DNA from: 21-14-0-10-47-8 sp966211795
GTDB lineage: Bacteria > Bdellovibrionota > Bdellovibrionia > Bdellovibrionales > Bdellovibrionaceae
Length of the DNA stretch: 64,000 nucleotides
Assembly: GCA_966211795.1 (NCBI GenBank)
Contig: CBIHNW010000021.1
Span: 1-64,000, forward strand
Direction: 5' to 3'
This document shows, in pieces, positions 23,479 to 31,595 of the stretch. The notes under the pieces are model-generated. The model had not been told where the DNA came from. It was given only the letters and a program-made list of their open reading frames with translations, and did not search any database. Position 1 is the first letter of the stretch; each line of letters begins with the position of its first letter. Made by a program: the position numbers and the translations under genes.

Positions 23479-24825
23479 ATGTCACAATCACAGAATCAAA
23501 GACAAAGTTTCAGCTCCATTCTTCGTTGGATGGGAACGCTCTCGCTGCTAGCGTCGGGCGTGGTCTTTCTGTTTCAAGGCTTGCAGACGGTTTCTTCCTT
23601 TGAACGGTTTCTGTCGTTCGGCGCAGTGACCATCCTGCTGGCATTTTTCGGTTTGTTCACCGGAACCAAGCTGCAAGAGGGACGCAGTGCCCGCACCTTT
23701 CTGGGCTTAGCGGCGGCGGCCACCCCCGCATTGGTTGCGCAGATCGGCTCGATGATCTATTCGCTGTGCAATGCCGGAGCGGGGAGTGTTATGCCGACCG
23801 CCTTCATCGTGACCGCGCCTTCGGTATTGGCCATTGGCGGTGCGATGGCGGCGACGTTGGTGATCTTGACGCCGATTCTTTACTTGGGCTTTGGTTCCAT
23901 TTTCAGGGAGCGCGCCTCCCAGCTGGTCGTGTTGATGTTGGCCGGAAGCCTGCTTTTGCTGCTGCCCTATCGGAACGCCGATCTTTCCGCCATCTTAATG
24001 CTGATCGAAACGATCACCTTGACGGCTTTTGCCATCAAAGCCCGACAGAAAATCGGGGAGGATCTCGAATTCAAGGCCGCGTTTCTGCTACCCTACCTGC
24101 CGGTGCTGATTCTGCTAGGCCGCCAGATTTTTTATTCGACATCCGAGTTCTTTCTGGCGGCAGTGTTGTTCCTGGCGGGTTGTTTTTTTCGCGAGGTTAT
24201 TCCCGCTTTAGCGGCGCGTGGTCAGAAGATCGAAAACGCCCGAAGCTGTGGAAATTTGTTGTTGGTCGCCAGTTGGATACAAGCAGCCCATGCGGTGTTT
24301 TCGGCCTGCATGATGGATATCGATCTTTTCCCGATGGTGGCGATTTATCCGGTTTTGATGGTGTATCTCTTGACCGCAGGTGCCAAGCGCACGGTGCAAA
24401 ACAAAGAAGCGGTTTTGTTCTGTCAATTGTTGAGCTTCTTGGTGCCGATTTATTCGATGGTTCACTGGTGGGATTTTAATTCTGCCATCTTTCACCTGAT
24501 CGTGGGGATTGCGGTTTCCGCCACCGGATTTTCCCGAAAACAAAAAGCGATTTTTTACAGCGGAAATATCAGCGCGGGTCTCGGTCTCTTTTTCTCGATC
24601 GTCAAGGGTGCTGTGCTGGCGACAAATGCGCCTTGGATCAGTCTTGCCGTTTTAGGAATCTTGGTGATTTTTCTGGCCACGTGGCTGGACAATAATACCC
24701 AAAAGCTGGGCCAATGGCGAAGTCAGTTTGAAACTCACTTTCAAGATCGGCGTGAGCTTGAGCCGCAATGGGCGGAACAAATGTCGGATGTCACGGGAAT
24801 TCCGACCAATGTCCTGGATAAATAA
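23479..24825 (+). CDS. Polytopic inner-membrane protein, unknown family
   Basis: 448 residues, no signal peptide. After a hydrophilic start (MSQSQNQRQSF) there are about 11-12 strongly hydrophobic segments spread over the length, for example MGTLSLLASGVVFLF, LSFGAVTILLAFFGLF, LLASGVVF and LAVLGILVIFLATWL, with short polar loops. The C-terminal 45 residues are soluble (QFETHFQDRRELEPQW...). I recognise no transporter or enzyme motif. It sits between the PspA-like gene and the MFS-PlsC gene, 36 bases on either side, so a role in the same membrane-maintenance process is likely. It might be the membrane receptor or anchor for the PspA-like protein, which is speculation. Confidence 0.7.
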   Translation: MSQSQNQRQSFSSILRWMGTLSLLASGVVFLFQGLQTVSSFERFLSFGAVTILLAFFGLFTGTKLQEGRSARTFLGLAAAATPALVAQIGSMIYSLCNAGAGSVMPTAFIVTAPSVLAIGGAMAATLVILTPILYLGFGSIFRERASQLVVLMLAGSLLLLLPYRNADLSAILMLIETITLTAFAIKARQKIGEDLEFKAAFLLPYLPVLILLGRQIFYSTSEFFLAAVLFLAGCFFREVIPALAARGQKIENARSCGNLLLVASWIQAAHAVFSACMMDIDLFPMVAIYPVLMVYLLTAGAKRTVQNKEAVLFCQLLSFLVPIYSMVHWWDFNSAIFHLIVGIAVSATGFSRKQKAIFYSGNISAGLGLFFSIVKGAVLATNAPWISLAVLGILVIFLATWLDNNTQKLGQWRSQFETHFQDRRELEPQWAEQMSDVTGIPTNVLDK

Positions 24826-24861
24826 ATATAATATGACCGATACCATAAAGGCGAGGAAACC

Positions 24862-26748
24862 ATGTCATTAAAATTGATCACCAAAGATAAACGATTCTGG
24901 CCCCTGTTCTGGACCCAATTCTTCGGCGCCCTGAACGACAACGTTTTAAAAAACGCGCTGGTCGTTCTGGTCACCTATCAGGGGATCACCTTGTTCGGCT
25001 TGGATTCGGGATCGCTGGTCGCATTGGCAAGCGGACTGTTCATCCTGCCGTTCTTTCTGTTTTCGCCGATCGCGGGACAGCTGTCGGACAAGTATGAAAA
25101 GTCGGTGCTGGTCAAAGCCACTAAGATCTTTGAGCTCTTCATCATGTTCGTGGCAACGACCGGGTTCTACACGCAAAATTATTCTTTGCTATTGGCGACT
25201 TTATTTATGGCGGGATTGCAGGCGACTTTGTTTGGACCGGTCAAGTACAGTATGCTCCCGGACTTGGTGAAAGACACGGAGCTGATCGAGGCCAATGCTT
25301 ACATCGAACTGGGGACTTTCTTGGCGATCTTGATCGGCACGATTGCTGGTGGATTTTTGATTGCTATGCCGGGCGGTATTCCATGGTTGCTTGGCACATT
25401 GCTAGCGCTTTCGGCGATCGGCATCTGGACCAGCTTCCAAGTGCAGACGGTGCGCATCGCTTGTCCCGATTTAAAACTGCAGTTCAATCCGTTTCCAACC
25501 ATCGCTTCAACGATGGGGTTATTAAAGCAGTCCAAAGCGATTTTCAATTCGGTGCTGGGAATTTCTTGGTTCTGGTTTTTCGGTGCGGCCGTGCTGTCGC
25601 TGCTGCCGACTTATTGCAAAGATTTTTTGGGCGCGGGCGAGCATGTGGTCACGGCCTTTCTGGCGATGTTCACTTTCGGTATCGGCATGGGCTCTTTGCT
25701 CTGCGAGAAGCTGTCCTTTAAGCGCGTGGAAATCGGCCTGGTTCCGTTGGGTTCGATCGGCATGACGATTTTCATTCTGGATTTGTTCTTTGCGCATCCC
25801 AGTTGGACGGTGAACCCCGAACATCTGCTCAGCTTGCAAGAATTCTTGAATGATCCGACCGGATGGCGACTGTTGATTGATTTCTTCATGATGTCGATCT
25901 TCGGCGGTCTGTTCATCTTGCCGCTTTACACTTTGATTCAAGATCGCAGTCAGCCCGAGACTCGCTCCCGCGTGATTGCCGGCAACAATATCATGAACTC
26001 GATCTTCATGGTGGTTTCAAGCGTCTTGATCATGGCGGCCCATGCGGCCCACCTGACGTATCCACAGATCTTCCTGGTTTTAGGAGGGGTGAATCTGGTC
26101 GTCGCTTGCTACATCTATTCGATCGTCCCCGAATTTACGCTGCGATTTCTGTCTTGGATTCTGGCGCGCACCATGTACCGCATTGAAGCCAAAGGTGAAG
26201 TGAATATTCCCAAAGACGGTCCTGTCATCTTGGTCTGCAATCACGTCAGCTTCGCCGATTGGTTGATCATCTCGGCGCTGTGCCGCCGACCCGTGCGCTT
26301 TATCATGTACTATAAATTTTTCGACATTCCGGTTTTGAAATACTTGATGAAACAAGCCAAGGTGATCCCGATCTGCGGGGTCAAAGAAGATCCCAAGCTT
26401 CTGGAAGCGGCGATGAACAAAGTTTCCGAAGAGCTCAGCGCCGGCGAAGTGGTCTGCATTTTTCCTGAAGGCGAAATCACGCGCGATGGGGTGATCCACC
26501 CTTTCAAGACCGGGATCGAGCGCATCTTGGCGCGCAACCCGGTGCCGGTCGTGCCCATGGCCCTGAACGGACTTTGGGGAAAATTCTTTAGCTTCGGTGG
26601 CGGCAAAGCCTTGCAGAAATTGCCTCGGCATTGGCTTTCGAAAGTGGAGTTGATCATCGATCAGCCGGTAGATCCAAAAGACGCCACCGCGCAATTTCTG
26701 AACGAAAAGGTTCGAACGCTGAGCGATTTGCCCAAGAAGACTGCTTAA
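24862..26748 (+). CDS. MFS lysophospholipid transporter (LplT-like) fused to PlsC-type acyltransferase
   Basis: 628 residues, GAGGAAA before the ATG. Residues of about 1-420 are a 12-helix major facilitator domain starting FWPLFWTQFFGALNDNVLKN, characteristic of LplT-like lysophospholipid flippases. Residues of about 430-628 are a PlsC/LPLAT domain with the catalytic block NHVSFAD (NHx4D) and the block FPEGEITRDG, plus PVVPMALNG. In E. coli LplT cooperates with Aas, which has acyltransferase and acyl-ACP ligase domains; some bacteria fuse all three. Here the ligase domain is absent, so acyl donor must come from acyl-ACP or another enzyme. Predicted role: import lysophospholipid to the inner leaflet and re-acylate it. 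Third gene of the PspA-like operon, which fits membrane repair. Confidence 0.85.
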   Translation: MSLKLITKDKRFWPLFWTQFFGALNDNVLKNALVVLVTYQGITLFGLDSGSLVALASGLFILPFFLFSPIAGQLSDKYEKSVLVKATKIFELFIMFVATTGFYTQNYSLLLATLFMAGLQATLFGPVKYSMLPDLVKDTELIEANAYIELGTFLAILIGTIAGGFLIAMPGGIPWLLGTLLALSAIGIWTSFQVQTVRIACPDLKLQFNPFPTIASTMGLLKQSKAIFNSVLGISWFWFFGAAVLSLLPTYCKDFLGAGEHVVTAFLAMFTFGIGMGSLLCEKLSFKRVEIGLVPLGSIGMTIFILDLFFAHPSWTVNPEHLLSLQEFLNDPTGWRLLIDFFMMSIFGGLFILPLYTLIQDRSQPETRSRVIAGNNIMNSIFMVVSSVLIMAAHAAHLTYPQIFLVLGGVNLVVACYIYSIVPEFTLRFLSWILARTMYRIEAKGEVNIPKDGPVILVCNHVSFADWLIISALCRRPVRFIMYYKFFDIPVLKYLMKQAKVIPICGVKEDPKLLEAAMNKVSEELSAGEVVCIFPEGEITRDGVIHPFKTGIERILARNPVPVVPMALNGLWGKFFSFGGGKALQKLPRHWLSKVELIIDQPVDPKDATAQFLNEKVRTLSDLPKKTA

Positions 26749-26766
26749 ACTTGCGAGGGGTGAAGC

Positions 26767-27726
26767 ATGGAGCTGAAAAGGATTTTTCCGCTGACGATAT
26801 TTTTTATGCAGTTGGTAGGTGTCTTGCCGGTGTTTGCGAAACACTGTGGTCCCATCGATCCGGTTCTGCAGAAAAGTTGTAAGCCCGTCACCTTCGTGCA
26901 ACTGCCGGTTGATGTGCAAAAGCTGATGAAAGAGCAAGGGTGCGACGTCAAAGCGAAAAGCAATTATGACGAAGGAACCTCGGTGGATCTCAACGGCGAT
27001 GGCACGCCCGAGTACATCTTTTGTTGTTATGAAAGTCCGCACGGTCCCTGTAGCGCACAGATCTATGGATCCAGGGACGGCAAATGGAAAAATATTTCAG
27101 GCACGGGCAGCTATTCTGGATTTGATGACACCTGTTCTGGCTTTCAGATTCAGCAAAATCAGTCGGTGGGCTATCACGATCTTTGTCAGGAATACCATCT
27201 GAACGATTACAACCAATTTGCCGGTTCGTCTTACGCCATGGTCCGGCAGGGGCCGCTGGGGAGTGTTTTTGTTCAGAATGGCAAGGGTGCGTTTTTGATT
27301 TCACCTCAAGCGAAACCTCAGTCAGCACTGACCGATCAATTGGAAGAAAATATTTTGGCCGTGCAAACCGATTTGGCATGGGTCAAAGCTCATCCCACAG
27401 CGGGCGATGTTTACCAGAAGCCGGTGTTCAAAACCACGCTGATTGGCAAATGGAATTCCTATGAAGTCTGGGAAGTAAATGACGAGGCCAATCAGACCTA
27501 CAACACCGTCATTCAATTGAGTCCGAAAGATTTTCGCCTGATTGATTCGCTTCATCCGGTTGTGCGCACCAAGACTTTGGTTCCCGCAAAGACGGTTGTT
27601 GAAGGCATGGGCATTAAGAGCCAACTTTACAAGAAGATTGAAATCGGAAAAGGTGAGACCTATGAACACCGGATTTTTTTCGACGAGAATTCCGTCATGA
27701 ACGTCATCGATCTGTCGGGTCGGTAA
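26767..27726 (+). CDS. Exported protein, unknown function
   Basis: 319 residues, start 18 bases after the MFS-PlsC stop with GAGGGG upstream, so likely the last gene of that operon. Signal peptide LTIFFMQLVGVLPVFA-KHC. The mature N-terminus is Cys-rich (CGPIDPVLQKSC, EQGCDVK, FCCYESPHGPC). It contains DLNGDGTPEY, an Asp-rich loop of the Ca2+-binding/FG-GAP or dockerin-like kind. The second half has beta-rich sequence with few motifs. No family recognised. It probably acts in the periplasm. A short TCGGT/ACCGA hairpin overlaps its stop codon. Confidence 0.7.
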   Translation: MELKRIFPLTIFFMQLVGVLPVFAKHCGPIDPVLQKSCKPVTFVQLPVDVQKLMKEQGCDVKAKSNYDEGTSVDLNGDGTPEYIFCCYESPHGPCSAQIYGSRDGKWKNISGTGSYSGFDDTCSGFQIQQNQSVGYHDLCQEYHLNDYNQFAGSSYAMVRQGPLGSVFVQNGKGAFLISPQAKPQSALTDQLEENILAVQTDLAWVKAHPTAGDVYQKPVFKTTLIGKWNSYEVWEVNDEANQTYNTVIQLSPKDFRLIDSLHPVVRTKTLVPAKTVVEGMGIKSQLYKKIEIGKGETYEHRIFFDENSVMNVIDLSGR

Positions 27727-27788
27727 AAGACCGATCCACCACAGGTCCGACGATTGTTTCGCCATTCCGGTTATCGCTTCGCCACTCT

Positions 27789-28712
27789 TTAGCTGCCCAG
27801 ATTCCAGTCAGGATCTCGTTCGTATTCCTCGAATGGATTGAATTGCGTTTTTCGGTGCATTTCCTCACGCTGGTATTTTTTGATTTCGTCGACGGCGTCA
27901 AAGCCGTAGCGAAGGGCGCCGAGATAGGTGGCGGTGCGCTCACCGGTGGAAAAATTCTTTCGTTTGTCTTCAGCGTAATTGCAAAAGCTCAGCTGGTTTT
28001 TATGACCGCCGCGAAGATGGCTGCAGGTTTGATAATCGGACCAAGTGAATTGGGTCAAGATTCTGATTTGCTTTCGCGGCAAAACCAGCTCGCCATTTTG
28101 ATTGGCCAATGCTTTGCGGATCGCCCTTGCCGCGATCACCTTTAAGACGGGGTCATCTGCTTTTGCCCGCAGTGAGCTTTCGATCAGGCCTCCGGCGGGA
28201 TCGACATCAAAGCCGAGAAAGACTTGGCCGATGTGTCCGTATTCGGAAAGAAAGGGCGAATTGACGAGGGACTTGTCGATTTCTCGGTAAAGCGAGGTGA
28301 CAAATCTAATTTCTGGCATCTCCATGCCATCGTAAGGATCCAGCGGATTTTCCTCGCCACCTGAATCTTGTCCACGGGAAGCTTGATTCAAGTGTTCCGC
28401 TTCCATTCGAGAATGGTCGGAAACAACCGACTGAACTGTTGAAAGACCAAGATCCAATTGTGAAAATCGAGAAGCGATCGGACGTGAACGTGGTTTCTGA
28501 GCCTGGACCGCCCGTGATTGTGCTGACCGAGATTGACCATTGTTTGAATCAGCGACGTGCTTGATTTTTCCAGAGCCCGCTTCGGAGACCGATGTTTGAA
28601 ATTCAACCTCGATCACATCATTGGTGGGCTTTGGGTGGGTTGCAGACACGAGAGCCCAAAATAAAAGGGCGTGCGCAAGAATGGAAAGAGCAATGAAACC
28701 GGCGGACTTCAT
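27789..28712 (-). CDS. TonB-family periplasmic-spanning protein
   Basis: 307 residues. The N-terminus MKSAGFIALSILAHALLFWALVSA is a TonB-type signal anchor containing SxxxH (S10, H14). A Ser/Gln/Arg-rich spacer follows, then a C-terminal domain (about 145-235) with YREIDKSLVNSP, GHIGQVFLGFDVDPAGGLIESSL and AARAIRKAL, matching the TonB C-terminal fold (x-G-x-V-x2-x-F-x-V-x2-x-G). An extra 60-residue tail with two Cys is added. TonB proteins couple the ExbB-ExbD motor to outer-membrane receptors. Neither exbB/exbD nor a TonB-dependent receptor is in this window. It is downstream of the nitroreductase-like gene (38-base gap) and co-directional. Confidence 0.7.
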   Translation of the reverse strand: MKSAGFIALSILAHALLFWALVSATHPKPTNDVIEVEFQTSVSEAGSGKIKHVADSNNGQSRSAQSRAVQAQKPRSRPIASRFSQLDLGLSTVQSVVSDHSRMEAEHLNQASRGQDSGGEENPLDPYDGMEMPEIRFVTSLYREIDKSLVNSPFLSEYGHIGQVFLGFDVDPAGGLIESSLRAKADDPVLKVIAARAIRKALANQNGELVLPRKQIRILTQFTWSDYQTCSHLRGGHKNQLSFCNYAEDKRKNFSTGERTATYLGALRYGFDAVDEIKKYQREEMHRKTQFNPFEEYERDPDWNLGS

Positions 28713-28750
28713 AGTCAGGTTCTAGCGAAGGACCGGTCAATTGCCAATAT

Positions 28751-29818
28751 TTAGGATTTTGTATCGGGGCGTCCAACGCGCAAAAGCCAGATCGGTTTTT
28801 CGTCCGCCTTCAAATGAAACTGTTGGCTTAAGGCATCGGGGCCCTGCTTGGTGAATAGCGATCGAAATTTCTGAAGCGTGTCGTGTGGCAACACGCCGCG
28901 GGCCGCATCCAACAAAGTGATTGAAGCCATGCTGATTGGTTGAACCTTGTAACCCTGCTTCTCCATCTCGAGCCAGGCTTTCATGGCCTCTTGACCGACT
29001 TTGACCAAAGTCATCGGGCGCAGATCCGTTGCGGACAGCAGAATGTAATGCGCGTTCTTTTGGCTGCGAACGCTTGCGGCACGAAATGACAGATTCAAAC
29101 CCGGGATCCGCGCAAAGAAAGTGGCCAGCTGTGGGCGCCAGCTGAAAAAGCGCAACATCAACTGATCCATTTTGCCGATGCCGAGATCGACGACGCGAAT
29201 GCCGCGATCTTCTTTTTGCTGAGGCTTGTGGGTGAATTGAATTTCGTGAAAGAAGCTTCGGGTCGCCTGCGACTGAAGCCAGAGATACGAATCGGCTTGG
29301 GTCAAAAAAGCTTTCATCGCCGAAGTCAGGCCTTGATTTGCTTGCAAGCGGAGTTGCACCTTTGATGCCGAGTTCATGGGTGTCAAGCTTGGGGCTTCGC
29401 TGGCTTTCAGGGAACCACGATAAGTGCTTCGGTTGAGCAAGGCACTCATCAGCTCGTTTTGGGTTTTCATGATTTTTGATTTTGCGAATTTCAAACTGGC
29501 CGAAAGATCTTTTTCGGAAACCGAAACATCGAGCGCATGTCCTGAGAACTGCGCCGCGATTTCGGCAGAGGCGATCATGCAACCCAAGGCAATCCAGGAA
29601 GTGTGATGATTGCGGTTTAAATAGTGTTCGGCCAAAACCTGGTCGTAACGAATGTGCAGGGTCATTCCGTCCCAAGTCCAATAGAAAGGTTTCGAATTTC
29701 CACCGGTCGGTGAGCGTTCAAGGGCGGCTTCGATGAGATCTCGATTGAAGTCACCTTCGGCGACCTGAGGTTTTAAAACTTCCAGAGCGAACATTTTCTC
29801 GGACGTCGGACGATCCAT
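28751..29818 (-). CDS. Acg/nitroreductase-like flavoprotein
   Basis: 355 residues; AGGAGG precedes the ATG. The motif ALERSPTGGNSKPFYW (about residues 32-47) followed by HYLNRNHHTSWIALGCMIASAEIAA (about 65-90) matches the pattern of Acg-type and other nitroreductase-fold proteins (SPxxxNxQPW, then the LGxxxxxxxxAA helix). The C-terminal part is longer and more divergent than in simple NfsB-type enzymes. Acg-like proteins bind or sequester FMN and often lack the catalytic helix, so an enzymatic role is not assured. It is divergent from the TPR regulator at 29963 (145-base gap), which may control it. Confidence in the fold is moderate. Confidence 0.6.
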   Translation of the reverse strand: MDRPTSEKMFALEVLKPQVAEGDFNRDLIEAALERSPTGGNSKPFYWTWDGMTLHIRYDQVLAEHYLNRNHHTSWIALGCMIASAEIAAQFSGHALDVSVSEKDLSASLKFAKSKIMKTQNELMSALLNRSTYRGSLKASEAPSLTPMNSASKVQLRLQANQGLTSAMKAFLTQADSYLWLQSQATRSFFHEIQFTHKPQQKEDRGIRVVDLGIGKMDQLMLRFFSWRPQLATFFARIPGLNLSFRAASVRSQKNAHYILLSATDLRPMTLVKVGQEAMKAWLEMEKQGYKVQPISMASITLLDAARGVLPHDTLQKFRSLFTKQGPDALSQQFHLKADEKPIWLLRVGRPDTKS

Positions 29819-29962
29819 ACGAGCCTCCTATTGAGTTTTCTCTTGGCTTCTGATTCAATGATCAGGCATCCGATCCAGATTCAACACGGTCATTGAGGGA
29901 TGAGACTTGTCGGAAAAGACAGTGAGCTTAATGACTTAGACATGCTTGGAGCTTTTTGAGAC

Positions 29963-31519
29963 ATGAGCAAAGCAAGCCCTTTTGATCCCGAATTGCTGTC
30001 TCAATTGGATCAAATGATCCGCAAGGGCCAGCAGGGCCAAGCCCGTCAGATTTTGCTAGAGACACCTCTTAAAAAAATTCCGCGTCCACAGATGGCGGTG
30101 ATGGCTGATTTAGCGCGGCGTCTGAACATGCCGAAGATCATGCTCAGTCTGCTGCGGCCCTTGGTCTACCAAGAGATCGCGAGCCAAGCTCCCGCGACCG
30201 TCACCGAGAAAGCGCTGTACGCAACGGCGCTCTCGCGCATCGGTGTTTTTTCGGAGGCGCAAAAGATTTTACAGAAGCTCGGTGATGCGAAAAATCCCGA
30301 AGTTCTATTGTTCACGGCGCAAAATTTGATGTTGCAGTGGGATTACCTGGCAGCGATTCCGAAATTGAAAAAATACATCGAGCGAAATGACGTCACACCT
30401 TATATGAAATGGGTGGGCAAAGTGAATTTGGCTTCTAGCCTGATTGGTGAAATGCATTGGAAAGCGGCCGATGAAATTTTATTGGCGCTTAAAAATGAAT
30501 TGGAAGCCATGGATTCCAAAAGCGAAGAGGCCGAAAGCTTCGCGTTGTTGCATGCCAATGCACTGGGGCTTTTAGCGCACTCGGCATTTTTGCAAGGAAA
30601 TCTCGACAGCGCCCAAAAATCCGTGCAGGCCTCGAAACTGATCTTGAGCGGATCGCAAAGCCGCTACGAATTGCTGGCTAAAAAATGGCACGCGATCATT
30701 CATCTCTTTCAGCATCCCAAGGATCTCGAATCGCTTCGGCAGTTTCGCGCTTTGAAGGCGGAAGCGGTCAAGGCCCGGGATTGGGAAACAGCGCGTGACT
30801 TTGAATTTTTTGAAGCCTTAAGCCTTCGGGACGATGAGCTTTTCTTGCGCCTGTATCACGGCACGCCCTACACCAGTTATCGCAAGCGGATCAAAAAAAT
30901 TTACCGCCCCACATTTCAGATTCCCCGAATGCTCGATTGGAAAATGAATGGTTTCGAAGGGACGTTGCAACCCGAAATGGGAACGCGAATCTTTGATCTC
31001 AGCAAGGGATGCGAGCTTGGCGGGCGGGCCAATTTGATCGAGCAGCCGTTGCTGTTTCTATTGCTGAGATTTCTGACCAAGGATTTTTACCGGCCGGTCG
31101 CGCTGGGTTCGGTGTTCTCGGAATTGTATCCGGGCGAAAAATTCAATCCGGAGACGTCTCCCAATCGGGCCTACATGGTGGCCAAACGTCTGCGCAAATG
31201 GTTCGAGGGACACGGCATCCCGCTTGAGATCGAAGTGGAAAATGAAATGTTTCGTCTGGTCGCCTCGCTGCCGTACAGCCTGCGGGTTTCATTTCAAAAT
31301 TTCAACGTCAGCAAGAACGATGCGCTTTTGGAAAGCGTGCAGCGCCAGTTCGGCACAAATAAATTTTCGGCGGCCCAAGCCAGCGAAAGCTTAGGCCTGA
31401 CACCCACGGGCACGCAGAAATTTCTGACCTGGGCCGTGCAACGTCGCAAAATGAGACGAAGCAAGGCCGGCCGCTCGGCCCTGTTTGTTTTGACCGTCAA
31501 AAGTTCAGACGTTTTATAG
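29963..31519 (+). CDS. TPR protein with C-terminal winged helices, probable transcriptional regulator
   Basis: 518 residues, no signal peptide. Residues of about 1-310 are all-helical TPR-like repeats (for example ALYATALSRIGVFSEAQKILQKLG and LLHANALGLLAHSAFLQGNLDSAQKSV). Residues of about 350-430 resemble an OmpR/BTAD-type winged helix: LLFLLLRFL, then SPNRAYMVAKRLRKWFEGHGIPLEIE and a FRLVA strand. The final 60 residues hold a further HTH-like unit (FSAAQASESLGLTPTGTQKFLTWAVQRRKMRR). This TPR-plus-wHTH arrangement is typical of regulators that sense through the repeat domain, here in the opposite order to SARP proteins. It is divergent from the nitroreductase-like gene. Confidence 0.65.
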   Translation: MSKASPFDPELLSQLDQMIRKGQQGQARQILLETPLKKIPRPQMAVMADLARRLNMPKIMLSLLRPLVYQEIASQAPATVTEKALYATALSRIGVFSEAQKILQKLGDAKNPEVLLFTAQNLMLQWDYLAAIPKLKKYIERNDVTPYMKWVGKVNLASSLIGEMHWKAADEILLALKNELEAMDSKSEEAESFALLHANALGLLAHSAFLQGNLDSAQKSVQASKLILSGSQSRYELLAKKWHAIIHLFQHPKDLESLRQFRALKAEAVKARDWETARDFEFFEALSLRDDELFLRLYHGTPYTSYRKRIKKIYRPTFQIPRMLDWKMNGFEGTLQPEMGTRIFDLSKGCELGGRANLIEQPLLFLLLRFLTKDFYRPVALGSVFSELYPGEKFNPETSPNRAYMVAKRLRKWFEGHGIPLEIEVENEMFRLVASLPYSLRVSFQNFNVSKNDALLESVQRQFGTNKFSAAQASESLGLTPTGTQKFLTWAVQRRKMRRSKAGRSALFVLTVKSSDVL

Positions 31520-31595
31520 TTCGCATTCCAATCACCGAACCCCTTGAGAGACTGGACCTTTGTCCCGATAAGGTAACATGGTGTGGTGGCGGAAA

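Noticed and set aside
26080..27042. 320-residue open frame on the minus strand
   Set aside because: It lies opposite the MFS-PlsC gene and the start of the next gene, has no ribosome site, and its translation lacks any domain.
28737..29681. 314-residue open frame overlapping the nitroreductase-like gene in another frame
   Set aside because: Same strand, different frame; Arg/Ser-rich shadow translation without motifs, whereas the chosen frame has AGGAGG and the flavoprotein pattern.
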